This document shows, piece by piece, positions 12,261 to 23,069 of a stretch of 64,000 nt of DNA. A model generated the notes under the pieces. It made no database searches and had not been told where the DNA came from. It was given only the letters and a program-made list of their open reading frames with translations. Where the stretch lies: assembly GCA_022575985.1 (NCBI GenBank), contig JAKSXM010000014.1:12958001-13022000 (forward strand). The letters run 5' to 3'. This DNA comes from Anagrus nilaparvatae. Lineage: Eukaryota > Arthropoda > Insecta > Hymenoptera > Mymaridae. Made by a program: the position numbers and the translations under genes. How positions within the stretch are numbered: the stretch's first letter is position 1; each line of letters begins with the position of its first letter.

Positions 12261-14077
12261 CAGGTCAATAAAAAAAAATTTTTGGCGCGAACCAGAAATG
12301 AGACCCATGTATTCCTAAGTTTTTTGGGGTGCTGAAACCGAATATGACCTTAGAAAATTTCCAAATATCTAGGATTTCCCCTAACCACCTCCTATGAAGG
12401 GTGGGATGGGGTGGAAATTGACTTCCGATGAAAAATTGATATGCATATCGATTATTATGTTTTATGGCATGCTAAAACTGAATATGATCTTAGAAAATTT
12501 CCAAACATCCACAATTTTATCCGAGCTACCCTCTATAGGGGTGAAGTGGGGTAAATATTGATATGCATATGGATTCCTATGTTTGAAATTGTTTCTGTTA
12601 ATTTTTTAATCTTTTAGTTTTTCTGTTACGTTTAGAGTAATATTTTTTGTGATTCTCCTCCACATCTCACAATTCACGGTGGCTGATGAGTTTGAATTTG
12701 GTCGTATCTCGCTAGCAGTGTTTTATTGCCTGCTATGGTAGCGGGCTCTGTTATCGCTAAATGATCTGCTTAGAATCCTCCTTTTCTGTCCCCTTTTATC
12801 CTCTGGTAAATCTCTTTTCAAATTCCAACAATTGTCAGCCAACATATTCACGCCCCATCTACCTTGGTAGCGCTTTTCCATCAGCTTAATATCCATATGG
12901 AATCTTTCTCCCTGTTCTTCGCTGTAGTCGCCTAAATTTCCCGGGAAATAATTAACATGCGACTCAAGGAAGTGTAGTTTTAAGCTCATCAAACATCCGA
13001 GCTTCTGGTAGTTGTTCAGCATTCCTTTAATTTTATCCTTGTAATCTACACTTTTGTTATTTCCCAGAAAGTTTTCGACGACACTCTTGAAGCTCAACTA
13101 GTCATTCTTCTCCAGAGCTGTCATTGATTTGACGATTTCCGGGTCTCGCATAAGTTTTCGAATTTGTGGTCCATCAAATATTCCCTTCTTTAGTTTGGAT
13201 TCTGATTTTTTTGGAAACTTATTTTGAATGTACTTAAATGCAGATCCTTCTTTATTTAGTGCTTTTACGTATTGCGTCATTAATCCTAGCTTTATGTGGA
13301 GTGCAGGGAGGAGGACTTTTATCATGTGGTACAAGAGGTTCCTAAAGAATATTTGGCGAACCAGGAGCAAGAGTTTTTCTTGCAGGCCATTTCGCATTTT
13401 TGTATTGTTTTTCACGAGCTCAACTTTTTCATAGACACAAAAAGCAGGGATGTTTCGTGTTTCTTTTCTGTAGTCCCAACAATGCTAGGCCTAACACCTT
13501 TAGATCTCGACAAATTTGCTACTGACGGTCGTTATATTTGATTTTTTCAATCACTATCTTCAGTGATTCGTAATCTTCTTGCATGGTTTTTATGAAGGCT
13601 ATTGGTATTGAGGCTAATTCATTCTTAGTTACTGGGAAAGGTAAAGCAGAATTGGGAATGTTAAGGAATTTGCTAAGGTTATCTACGTAGCACCACATTT
13701 TCATACGACTATAAAGATTTCTACACAGGAATCCATTTCAAACATAGGAATCCATATCAATTTTTCATCAAAAGTCAATTTTAACCCCATTCCATCCCTC
13801 ATAGGGGGTAGCTAGGGTGAAATTGTGGATGTTTGGAATTTTTTCAAGATCATATTCGGTTTCAGCACCCCAAAGAACATAGAAATCGATATGCATATCA
13901 ATATTTCATCAAAAGTCAACTTTCACCCAATCCCACCCTTCATAGGGGGTGGTTAGGGGGAATCCTAGATGATTGGACATTTTCTAAGGTCATATTCGGT
14001 TTTAGCACCTTAAAAAACACAGGAATTCATGGGTGTCATTTCTGGTTCGAGCCAAAAATTTTTTTGTTGTTGACCTG
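12261..14077. mobile_element. DNA transposon with ~330-bp composite TIRs
   Basis: About 12,261-12,595 and 13,725-14,077 are inverted copies (termini CAGGTCAA / TTGACCTG). Each arm is itself a tandem pair of ~160-bp sub-units. Each sub-unit carries a GAATATGACCTTAGAAAAT-type block, then a CTAACCACCTCCTATG-type block, then GATATGCATATCGAT. The interior encodes a conserved but broken protein on the minus strand. No superfamily assigned. The left terminus may have been split by LINE copy B. Confidence 0.8.
12723..13704 (-). pseudogene. Broken ORF of the 12.3-14.1-kb transposon
   Basis: Three open pieces read in the same direction. 13,519-13,704 starts MKMWCYVDNLSKFLN and ends at an in-frame TAG; that frame then carries on (PCFLCL) to a TGA at about 13,439. 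A frameshift there moves to 13,098-13,415, which ends at an in-frame TAG (13,098-13,100). 12,723-13,097 then contains the strongly conserved segment SEEQGERFHMDIKLMEKRYQ near its residues 79-98, followed by WGVNMLADNCW. I recognise this as a protein family found in many copies in insect and cnidarian genomes, usually listed as uncharacterised. Its position between long TIRs argues that it is transposon-encoded. The catalytic residues are not identified. This copy has two stops and at least one frameshift and is not functional. Confidence 0.7.
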
Positions 14078-14490
14078 CGTAATGAATGTAGCAAATTTTA
14101 AATAAAATAAATAAAAGATATAATTAACTATGAGCATAATGTCCTGAACCATTTACTGAAATTGATATATAATGCAAATCGATTAAAATCTTAACCGAAA
14201 TAGTTTAAAACAATTTTAGAAATATTTCAAATATTTCAAGCAGAGTCAACTGAAAATGTGAAAGAAGTGTAAATATTAAAATAAATAATTATTAAAATTC
14301 AATTTTACAGGTTTTATTGCTAAAGTAGAGCAAAGATAGTCCAAAATTTTTTTAAAATAGAGCATTGTATATATACTATTTATATACTATATATATATGA
14401 ATATTAAAAAATATTAAAATTTAAAAATAAGTTACTAAAACTTGTTATTAAGAATGTAAAATATTTCTTTGGCTACAAATAATATATAAC
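14078..14490. other. AT-rich stretch without recognised features
   Basis: Only AT-rich sequence with a TATA microsatellite near 14,370-14,400. Confidence 0.5.
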
Positions 14491-15860
14491 TTATGTTAAC
14501 GAGTTTTCGGCTTCTTTAGTAAATAGCCTATGTCCCTTTTTCGCTGTTACTCCCAAAGTAGCTAATAAAGGATACGAATTGATAAGGAGATATTTAAAAG
14601 TATCTTCATTAGTTTTGAATGTACTAATCTTTCGGTTAAAATTAGCTCTAGCATTATTATTATTATTATTATTAACTTCTTGAGCCTCTTCTGAGTACCA
14701 TCGTATTGGCAAATCGAAAAACTAAATTATTTTGGCTCCATGAATTAGTACTTTATGAACAGTTGGTGGCATTATGTACCAATCATACTTTTGGATACAA
14801 ATCTCGGAGGTTTTAAAGGCATAATCTTGAAACTTAGAAATATCTCTAGGTTTTTTACCGCAACTTAAAACTTGAAGTATGGTATGCATCCTTTCTATCA
14901 AATCTTTGACTACTCCAATACATTGTGAAGCTATATCTGCTTTTGCGAAGAATTCTACATTACCTGCAGAAGATAAAAAATTTCATAAAAAATAAATAAA
15001 GTATAATGTAGTTAAATATTTTACCAGTATTAGTCGTTCCAAAGCCTTTTTTAACAAAATTAACTGTCTACTGAACTTTTTCTTTTAATAACTTTTGAAA
15101 TTGAGCTTTTCTTTTGGCTATTTTTTGTTTCTTTAAAATCGTACTATCTTCTTTTCTGATATCTAATTTGTAAGATATATGAAGTATGTACTATAAAACC
15201 TTTAACCAAGCATGTAATATTGATAACCCAAATTTATATTTATTTTCTATGTCTGTAGCTGATGTTTCAAACTTTAAATCATTAATTTTACTAGGCTTAA
15301 GGCTACATATATTACAAGATTTCGTAGAATATTGATCAGTTAGCCAATTACAAATTTTACCATCAATCATTGTGCATTTGAGGTCGTAGATTACTTAGCA
15401 CTATCTATATTAAAATTCCAATAATGAACCTTTTTTAACAATTCATCATAATATTTATACTGAGTTTTTACAAAAGTATTTTCCTCTTTAGTAAGCTTGA
15501 ATTTAATTGGTCAGCAGTAAAAAATAGATGATGGTGTTTTGTTAACCCAAATAAGGTTATTATCGGATTTTAATTGTAAAGGAACAAAACAAATTCCAAA
15601 GACATTCTTATCTGACATATTGATAACTGGTTCTGGATGTGTATTAACATCTTCATCGTCATCGAAAATTGCATCTTCTCCAAAGTTATCATTAATTCTT
15701 CAGGACATAAATCCGGATTTTCACTATAATCTGTATCAATTGGAAGCATTGAAGCTGTTCATTGCTAGACCACTTCTGTCTAGTGGTTTGTTGTCCACTG
15801 GCTCCATCCATACCCCATTTTCCATCTAAATTTAAAACACTTCTAGATAATTGAGTTCGT
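14491..15860 (-). pseudogene. Decayed transposon protein gene
   Basis: On the minus strand, conserved pieces lie in order but with stops between them. They are: a Cys-rich segment MIDGKICNWLTDQYSTKSC (about 15,380-15,310), LHAWLKVL (15,205), a Lys-rich helix DSTILKKQKIAKRKAQFQKL (15,130), GFGTTN (15,030), DIASQCIGVVKDLIERMHT (14,940-14,880), DWYIMPPTVHKVLIHGAKII (14,790-14,730), then LPIRWYSEEAQEV and a final 73-codon open piece with an Asn7 run. A short intron-like gap with GT...CAG lies between about 15,025 and 14,966. I recognise the MPPTVHKVLIHG / SEEAQE pattern from multicopy insect and cnidarian genes of unknown function. Stops at 15,068 and 14,722 show it is dead. It is related to the gene at 20,595-21,740. 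Confidence 0.7.
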
Positions 15861-15939
15861 TCTTCTGCATTTTGTTGTCAAATAATTTTTTTAACGGTGT
15901 TTTCTATAGTGTAAGCAATGAAGCAATAAAAACACTGAA

Positions 15940-16450
15940 ACTCAGGAAATTTTTTTATAAGCATGGATTCTGATGCCAAATACTGGAAAATGTTCGTAAC
16001 GATGCCTAGAAACTTTGTCCGCTATAGCCGTTTGACGTTCAAAACGAAAAATGCCCTTTATGGGCAAAAAAGGGCCAAACTTAATAAAAAAAAGTAAAAT
16101 TCTAAATAACGTTAAAAAAAGTAACTCATGGGATAAAAAATGTATATTTATACAAAGGATTAATAAAAAATATATATTCAAATAATCTGGTTGACGTTTT
16201 GCTCTTTCCTGCCCTTTAAAGGGCAAAATCAAAATATTAACTTCAATTTTTTTAGCAAATGGAATTTGGGGGTTTTCGAAATCAGCAGAATCGAATTTCT
16301 ATATAAAATTAACATATTTTGATGCTTCAGCCATTTTTTGCTCTTTTCTGCCCTTTAAAGGGCAAAATCCAAACATTTAATTTAATTTCGTTTCAAAATG
16401 GCACATGGGAGTTTTCAAAGTCAACAGTTTTGAATTTCCATATATTATTT
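15940..16450. repeat. ~139-bp direct repeat with CCCTTTAAAGGG palindrome
   Basis: GCCCTTTAAAGGGCAAAATC occurs at about 16,211 and 16,350, each followed by a related ~90 bp (TTTTCGAAATCAGCAG / TTTTCAAAGTCAACAG). A diverged third form (GCCCTTTATGGGC) lies near 16,049. Open frames here are incidental. Confidence 0.8.
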
Positions 16451-17010
16451 TATTAATATTTGATCTTTAGTTTCTATTTTTATACTTTCTGCGGTTGAAC
16501 CCCAAAATACAATTTTACCCTCAATAAAAAACATTATAAGTTATACATTAACTTTAAAAAAGTTAAATATTATTAATATTTACATTGGTTTTTGTTTCAT
16601 CTGTTATTAATATTTCAGGTTTTTTACCACTACTTCTATCCAAATTTACCTTTATCTTTAATTAAATTCGAAATAATTTAGTAGTTTAATTAATTACTTA
16701 TATATAAAAAAAAATCTTAATGATATTTACAGTTCCTTTTTTTTGTGTGTGCTATACCTGTATTATAACATAAAATTTATCACAGACATCATCTAAAGCT
16801 ATACATCTTTTTATATTTTGCAAACACTCAATAACATTAAAACTAAATAATTTTGATTTTTTATAAGAAAATCCATGTTCTTTAGAAATGAAAATATATA
16901 TAATACAATAAAAAATTTAATAAAAAAAAAATAAAAAATATTTATACGTCTGAAATGTTATTCATACGTATGAACTGTTTAACTTAGATACCGTTACTAC
17001 GAGTATTAAT
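16451..17010. other. AT-rich stretch without recognised features
   Basis: No gene or repeat family recognised. Confidence 0.5.
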
Positions 17011-17019
17011 CCATAGCGA

Positions 17020-17630
17020 CCGTTTCAGCAGCAATCGTTTTTATGGTTAATATTTCCATAACAACCGTTACCATGTTTACCGTTTCCATAGCAACCGTTG
17101 CTATGGTTATCATTCCCATAGCAACCGGAGCTATGGTTAAAAATTCCATAACAACCGTTTCCATGGTTACTGTTTCCATAGCAACCGTTGCTATGTTTAC
17201 ACTTTCTATAAAAACCGTTAGCATGGTTACCGTCTCCATAGCAACCATTATTACCGTTTCCATAGCATCCGTTGCCATGGTTACCATTCCCATAACACCT
17301 GTTACCATAGTTACTGTTTCTATAGCAACCGTTACTATAAAAGTTGATCACGTGATAAACACGTAGTAATCACGTGATATACACGTGGTGATCACGTGAT
17401 AACCATAACCGTTGCTATGGTTATAAATTCCATAACAACCGTTTCCATGGTTACTGTTTCCATAGCAACCGTTGTTATGGTTACAATTTCAATAACAACC
17501 GTTAGAATGGTTACCGTCTCCATAGCAACCGTTATTACCGTTTCCATAGCAACCGTTGCCATGGTTACCAGTCCCATAACACCTGTTACCATGGTTGCTG
17601 TTTCTATAGCAACCGTTACTATAAGTGGTG
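17020..17630. repeat. Palindromic minisatellite, CCATAGCAACCG units
   Basis: Roughly 27-30-bp imperfect units of CCATAGCAACCGTTGCTATGG, itself a near-perfect palindrome, fill 17,020-17,345. A second block at 17,405-17,630 repeats the same succession of variants, so the whole block was duplicated. Long open frames on both strands through this region come from the repeat phase and should not be read as genes. Confidence 0.9.
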
Positions 17631-17765
17631 ATCACGTGATAACCATATAGTGATCACGTGATATACACGTGGTGATCACGTGATAATCATATAGTGATCA
17701 CGTGATATACACGTGGTGATCACGTGATAATCATATAGTGATCACGTGATAACCACGTGGTAACC
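17345..17765. repeat. GATCACGTGAT palindrome array
   Basis: Units of TGGTGATCACGTGATA alternate with ACACG and CATATAG spacers. Full GATCACGTGAT palindromes, each holding an E-box CACGTG, recur many times between 17,345 and 17,760, split by the second CCATAGCAACCG block. Extra CACGTG cores occur in the spacers. Confidence 0.9.
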
Positions 17766-18150
17766 TGCCTACAGCGGCGATTATATATTTATAGTATAGG
17801 TAGAAAATTATATTATTACAACTTTTTCACGAAACATAGTCGTTTTGAAGTTATTTTCAAAAAACGTTTTAAAAACATACATTTTTTAGGTATAAATTTA
17901 AAATTTCCCCTGCTTATATCTCGAAGGGAAAAAATTTTCATGAAAAATGCTATTTCAACTACCCCCTTTAAAATAAATTAAATTTTCCATTTTTGGGGTT
18001 AAATTTTTTTTCCCCATTTATGCCCATTTTTTAGCCCATCATGGTCCAAAAAGGGCAAAAAGTCACTAACCTTGAACGGACAAATTTCCTAAACATATAT
18101 TCGAAGATATTTCAGTATAATATCATTTGATAAATTATTATAAAAAAAAT
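17766..18150. other. Spacer before LINE A
   Basis: No coding signal seen. This is the left flank of the R1-like LINE insertion and by position should belong to the transposon gene that the LINE interrupts, but I could not follow the protein here. Confidence 0.4.
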
Positions 18151-18163
18151 TCCTGGGTACTAT
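18151..18163. repeat. Target-site duplication of LINE A, left copy
   Basis: TCCTGGGTACTAT here matches 20,582-20,594 exactly (13 bp), directly flanking the LINE. Confidence 0.9.
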
Positions 18164-20581
18164 TTTTTTTTTTGCGTAGGAAGTGGAGAAATGCATTACG
18201 CATACTGATCAGCATCCGAACTGATAGTTATGTGGGACTCAACCTACTTTGCCTATACCCACTAAAACTCCACTCCCTTTCTACCTTATGCGAGCCTATC
18301 CCGGGACCGTTTTCACATTACTTCAGGACAGGTTCAAGGCCATTTAGTTCTATTCATGAACTCCATCTTTTGACTTGCATCCACTGACTCGCCAGTCTGG
18401 TTAAGGAATCTCATTCCATCTGGTTGAAATTTCGTCTTTATGTACTGTCATCTTTAATCAAATATATGTTAGCTAAAAATATACGTTAATTCTCATTATC
18501 ATCAAAAAGAAGGTTAATAAATAAATAAATAAATAAATATATATAAATAAATAAATAAAAATACGATCTACTATTGCTTGCGGTATCAAGAGTAACTGCA
18601 GGGATGATAGTATGTTAGTACAACAGCTGCAGTCATCAGGATAACCGCAATACGTCTTAATATTAGCCTATACCTTGGACTTCAGGTTTTTTGGTGCGGA
18701 GTATGTACTCCACATACTGGCCAATTTCGGACCATACTTCTTCATTTCGAAGCATCAGGCCAACCACATTTTCAGGTGTGATTTGACCGATGTTAGCTTC
18801 TAATTGAAACTTTTTAGCAGCCCACCTATCGCATTTGAAGAATGTGTGTTCCGGCGTGTCGTCTTTGCCAGGACAGTATATACATTCAGCACTATTCATC
18901 TTCTGGATCCGAAAGAGGTAGGAGCAAAAAAGTCCATGTCCGCTTAGGAATTGGGTCAAAAAATAATTAATCTCCCCATGCCCTCTATTTATCCAAGGTG
19001 ATATCTCTCCTATCAACCTCTTGGTCCATTTGCTCTTCGCGTAGTCGGTCCAACGTTCCTGCCAATCGCTTAGGCTGATCTGGCGCGAAGTAGCCTTCGC
19101 GCGGTCAATACCTTCCCTCTCTTTGTTCAGATAGATATACTGTCTCTCAAGAGCCAGCAGATCTATCGGGATTACCCCAGCAATGACTAGAGCTGCCTCC
19201 AACGACACTGTTCGATAGGCACAGGAGATTCGCAGGGCTCCTTGCCTCTGCACGCTCGTAAGCTTAGACGCATAAGTGACCTTCTTTATGCAGTCGGCCC
19301 ATACTTCTACACCATACAGTAGTATGGAGTGGATTACCGACATAAGAAGCCTGCGCTTTCCGGTCTTAGGTCCGCACGTATTTCTCATGAGCCTGCTTAG
19401 CGCAGCAGTCAGCCTGGCAGCCTTCTCCGTGCTTCTCAGAGTCTGTGCCTTAAACGTCAGCTTCGTGTCCAGCAGCACTCCCAAATACTTTAAGTGTTCC
19501 TTCGTTTCTATCCTATCCTCCCCAATACATATTGGGATAATAGTCTCAATATGCTTACGGGTGAATAGGACAATCTCAGTCTTCGCCGTTGCAAGCTTTA
19601 GGCCGTGGTCTTCCATACAGTAATTTACCCCATGCATTGCCTGATTCAGTTTCTCTTCGGCGATTTTTTCATTTTTTGCCGTAATTACTAGGACCAGGTC
19701 GTCCGCGTAGCCTACAGTCAAAGTGTCAGCTGGCATCGGTAGCCTTAGTACCTGATCGTACATGATGTTCCATAGATCCGGTCCAAGGACCGATCCTTGA
19801 ACTGCACCTGCAGTTACTTTCTTCACTCTTGTTCCTTGTGCAGTTTCAAAGATTATTTCCCGATCACTCAGGTAGCTGCTGATTATTCTTCGCAGGTATT
19901 TTGGCACCTGGAAGTTCCTGAGTCCCTCCATGAAGTCGCTCCACCTTGCTGAGTTAAAGGCATTTTTTACATCGAAGGGTCACTAATAGCGTGATCTTTC
20001 TCGAATAGTGATTACCAGTCTGTGCGTTGTCGATGGCCCGAACAATACTGCTTATTGCATCGATTGTTGACTTCCCTCGGCGAAATCCGTATAGTCTAGG
20101 AGAGAGATCTCCCGCAGTTTCTACGGCCCTCAGTATCCTTGGCTGTAGCATCTTCTCGTAATTTTTGCCGGCTGTATCGAGTAATCCTAGAGGGCGCCAA
20201 GAGTTTGGCAGTCTAGGGTCCCCTTTGCCCTTACTGATAAGGACCAGTCTTGCTCTTTTCCAGAGTTTACTGAAGATGCCCGCACGTGCACAAGTATTGT
20301 ACATACATAAGATGAGTTTTGGGCATTCGTGCGCAGCTATCTTCAGTATCTCCGTAGGTATCCCATCAGGACCTGGTGCCTTACCGTTCTTGAGAGAGTC
20401 CACCGCTGTGACGAGTTCCTCCTCCGTAAATTCGGGGAAAGCCTCATCATTTTCACCCAAGTCATTTTCCTCCTCCCTCTCCGGGTGGGTAGGGAAAAGT
20501 CCGTCAACTATAAGCCTAACCTCGTCTTCGTTCATAACATCACTTGCGGAAAGAGCACCGATTCTCTTGGTGACTATCTTG
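18164..20581 (-). mobile_element. 5'-truncated R1-like LINE (copy A)
   Basis: The element reads on the minus strand. The poly(A) tail appears as a T run right after the left target duplication. A 3' UTR with an AATA tract (about 18,515-18,560) follows, then the RT ORF to the 5' truncation point at 20,581. The exact 13-bp duplication on both sides proves target-primed insertion. The endonuclease and ORF1 are absent. The interrupted sequence is the decayed transposon gene to the right. Confidence 0.9.
18663..20581 (-). pseudogene. R1-like LINE reverse transcriptase, frameshifted
   Basis: The 5' half (20,535 to 19,954) has the RT motifs GKAPGPDGIPTEILK, SWRPLGLLDTAGKNYEKML and SPRLYGFRRGKSTIDAI. 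A single-base shift at about 19,970-19,980, just before the catalytic-Asp motif (DVKNAFN), moves the frame to 19,931-18,663. That part has VQGSVLGPDLWN, the active-site GYADDLVLVI, and HLKYLGVLLD. Near its C-terminus there is a CCHC-type knuckle, CIYCPGKDDTPEHTFFKC. The knuckle and the downstream ~60 residues fit the R1/LOA-type LINE ORF2. Without endonuclease and with the shift this copy cannot move itself. Exact clade needs a tree. Confidence 0.85.
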
Positions 20582-20594
20582 TCCTGGGTACTAT
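20582..20594. repeat. Target-site duplication of LINE A, right copy
   Basis: TCCTGGGTACTAT, identical to 18,151-18,163. Confidence 0.9.
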
Positions 20595-21740
20595 AGCTTC
20601 ATTGCTTATACTACTAATAAAAAGAATAAATTTGTTTCTGCACCATCTTCAGTCACGTACATCTCATTTGGAAATGATTCTCGTTTTGTTTTGACTATAC
20701 TTTTATAAGAAGGGTATGGATCACAAGACGTAATTTCAAAATTATGTTTTCTGAACTGGCAATAACATTCGTAAGTAAATTTACAGTCTATGTACATTGC
20801 TAAAACTTTACTCATAAACCTGTAGGATTTCATATCTTTAAGATCTAGTTCATTTTTAATAATGCAAATTTTCCTTCTTTTTAAAGCCAGACCTAATTCA
20901 GGAGTAGAATGATTTTCTGCAAGTTCGTTTGCACGTCTTTTTTTTGTTCTTTTGCAGGCATTTTTATATTGGACTACTGGACGACCTATAGAGTGTGAAA
21001 TATTAGAAATATCCTCCATTGTAACATCTTCCTCTGATGAAATCACATTATCATTATATTCAACTTCCATTTCTTCATTGCTCACATTTTGATTATTAGC
21101 TGGATCTTCTAAATTAGTAATAAATTCTTCATTAATACAGTGGAACCTCCCATAACCGACCCTCCCGTAACCGGACCCTCCGATATCCGGATCGGTATTC
21201 AGGTTTTTTTTTTTTTTAATTTTTTTATGAAAATTAAAATTTTTTATAAACAAAACAATTGGCTCTTTTCATGGCCAAAAATTTATATAAAAGAAATAAA
21301 TAAATAAATAAATTATGGTTTTTATATTTTTGATTGTAAAAAAAAGATTAAAATATTTACAGTTTCCTTAGATAAATAAAGAGAAAAATTTAAAAACAAA
21401 AGAAACAAAAAAAAAATCTTCTTGTTAAAATAAATCTTTTTATCCTAATCATTTATTATAAAATTGAAGTTGCTCCCGTACCCGGATAATTATAATATCC
21501 GGACTACTAGTGATTTTAATTGATCCGGTTATGGGAGGTTCCACTGTATATGCATTATATTTTTCTTCAAAATATTTTTTCAGCCGATGAGCTGCCTGCC
21601 ATTTTGAATAGTAATGTGGATAAAAACTGTTTGATAATTTTTCTTTGATTTTAACAATTTGATCCTTAGTATAAGAATCTTGAAGCCTTAAAGTTTGTAC
21701 TATATAATCAATTTTCGCTTCTTTTACTTTAGATCCACAT
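20595..21740 (-). pseudogene. Transposon protein gene cut by MITE and LINEs
   Basis: Minus-strand coding sequence runs from about 21,740 (CGSKVKEAKIDYIVQTL, then SKWQAAHRLKKYFEEKYNAY) to a pogo-type MITE, and resumes at 21,137 (INEEFITNLEDP). It continues through an acidic stretch, a basic KRTKKRRANELAEN stretch, KVLAMYIDCKFTYECYCQF, YPSYKSIVKTKRESFPNEMY and VTEDGAE, then is lost near the LINE A junction. The second half resembles the N-terminal part of the same uncharacterised multicopy family as 14,491-15,860, of which that locus keeps the C-terminal part. Function unknown. It is broken by at least two insertions. Confidence 0.65.
21138..21546. mobile_element. pogo/Tc1-type MITE
   Basis: Termini CAGTGGAACCTCCCATAACC and its inverse GGTTATGGGAGGTTCCACTG bound 409 bp, flanked by TA on both sides (21,136-21,137 and 21,547-21,548). 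TA target choice and the CAGTGGAACCTC end are those of pogo/Tigger-like elements. There is no transposase; the interior is AT-rich. It sits inside the coding sequence of the gene above. Confidence 0.85.
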
Positions 21741-21743
21741 TCT

Positions 21744-23069
21744 AAGGTATTAGAAAAGCTGGTACATGACCAGATTACGCAATTTCTTTGTAACAGCAGC
21801 CTACTGGATCCCCTGCAAACGGGTTTCAGAAAATACAGCAGTACTGAAACTGCTTTGCTGAAGTTAACTGATGATATCAGACTAGGAATAAGTAAAAGAC
21901 TCATAACTATTTTGATTCAATTCGACTTCAGTAAAGCTTTTGATAAAGTATCTCCTACCAAGCTTCTGAGGAGGTTGTGTGATATAGGATTTTCCAAAAG
22001 TGCACTAATATGGTTCAAATCATATCTTGAAGATAGACAACTGAAAGTTGCTTCAAAAACATCTTGTTCTGAATCTCGAGACACTAATATTGGCATCCCA
22101 CAGGGCTCAGTATTGGGCCCACTATTGTTCTGCTTATACATGAATGATATTAAAGATCACGTGAGTCATAACGTTTTTCATCTCTTGTATGCTGACGATT
22201 TGCGGGTGTATATCCAGGTATCCCTTGAATGTATATTGGAGGGTATCAGTAGACTCAATACTGTGGCTGATTATGTTTCCCGTTGGACGAAAATGGTCTC
22301 TCTACAATTAAATCCTGCCAAGACCAGAGAAATTTATTTTGGATCTAGTATTTTTATTGATCGCTTGGATAAACTAAAGCTTCCTGAGATTGATGTGGGT
22401 GGTGAAATAATCGTTCCTTTTGTTCAGGAAGTAAAAAGTCTTGGTGTTATCTTGGATTGTAAACTGTCCTGGGAACCTCATTTAATATCTGTTGAGAAAA
22501 AAGTAAACAGGGTACTCTACACTCTTAGATTCATCAAAGGTTGCACATCAGAGACACTCAGGAAGCGTCTCATTCAGGCATTGATAACTCCTAATCTAGA
22601 TTACTGTAAAAATGTATTAATTGATGCAGGAATCACGCTAAGGAATAGGCTCCAAAGAATTAGTAATTCAAGTATCCGTTATATCTTTGGAATTAGTAGA
22701 GATACCCATATTTCTCCTCTTAGAAACAAGCTACATTGGCTAACTGTTAATAAACGCAGATTTTATTTCTGTAATATAATTATATATAAAATACTGCGCA
22801 TGAAACAACCAAACTATTTAGCTGACTGTTTTAAAATAAAAAAACCAAAGGATACAGCAAGAGGGCATTCCTCGACGAAAGAATTAACTTTACCAGACAT
22901 CATAAAGGGTCGGGGCTCTAACAGTTTTCAGGTTCTTGGAGCTGATTACTGGAATTCGCTTCCCTCCACTATTAGATTCTTACCTTCACTAAGTCGCTTT
23001 AAAAATTCCCTCTTCAAACATTTATTAACTAATGACTGTAAAGTTGTTTCTGGACGATCCTCCGTTTAG
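21744..23069 (+). CDS. LINE reverse transcriptase, C-terminal two thirds
   Basis: One open frame from the truncation point to the stop at 23,069; the first ATG is at 21,855 but the frame is coding before it (PLQTGFRKYSST is part of the RT fold). Motifs in order: catalytic-Asp motif QFDFSKAFDKV, then GIPQGSVLGPLLFCLYMND, active-site LLYADDLRVY and VKSLGVILDCKLSW. The C-terminus has the basic HWLTVNKRRFYF region followed by a short tail, as in CR1/Jockey-group LINEs. No stops inside, so the copy is young, but endonuclease and ORF1 are missing. The assignment to CR1 versus Jockey is tentative. Confidence 0.8.
   Translation, partial: KVLEKLVHDQITQFLCNSSLLDPLQTGFRKYSSTETALLKLTDDIRLGISKRLITILIQFDFSKAFDKVSPTKLLRRLCDIGFSKSALIWFKSYLEDRQLKVASKTSCSESRDTNIGIPQGSVLGPLLFCLYMNDIKDHVSHNVFHLLYADDLRVYIQVSLECILEGISRLNTVADYVSRWTKMVSLQLNPAKTREIYFGSSIFIDRLDKLKLPEIDVGGEIIVPFVQEVKSLGVILDCKLSWEPHLISVEKKVNRVLYTLRFIKGCTSETLRKRLIQALITPNLDYCKNVLIDAGITLRNRLQRISNSSIRYIFGISRDTHISPLRNKLHWLTVNKRRFYFCNIIIYKILRMKQPNYLADCFKIKKPKDTARGHSSTKELTLPDIIKGRGSNSFQVLGADYWNSLPSTIRFLPSLSRFKNSLFKHLLTNDCKVVSGRSSV

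Noticed and set aside
17006..17650. Overlapping 60-108-codon frames on both strands
   Set aside because: They run through the palindromic minisatellite; the products are simple Thr/Val/Met or Gly/Asn/Tyr repeats set by unit length.
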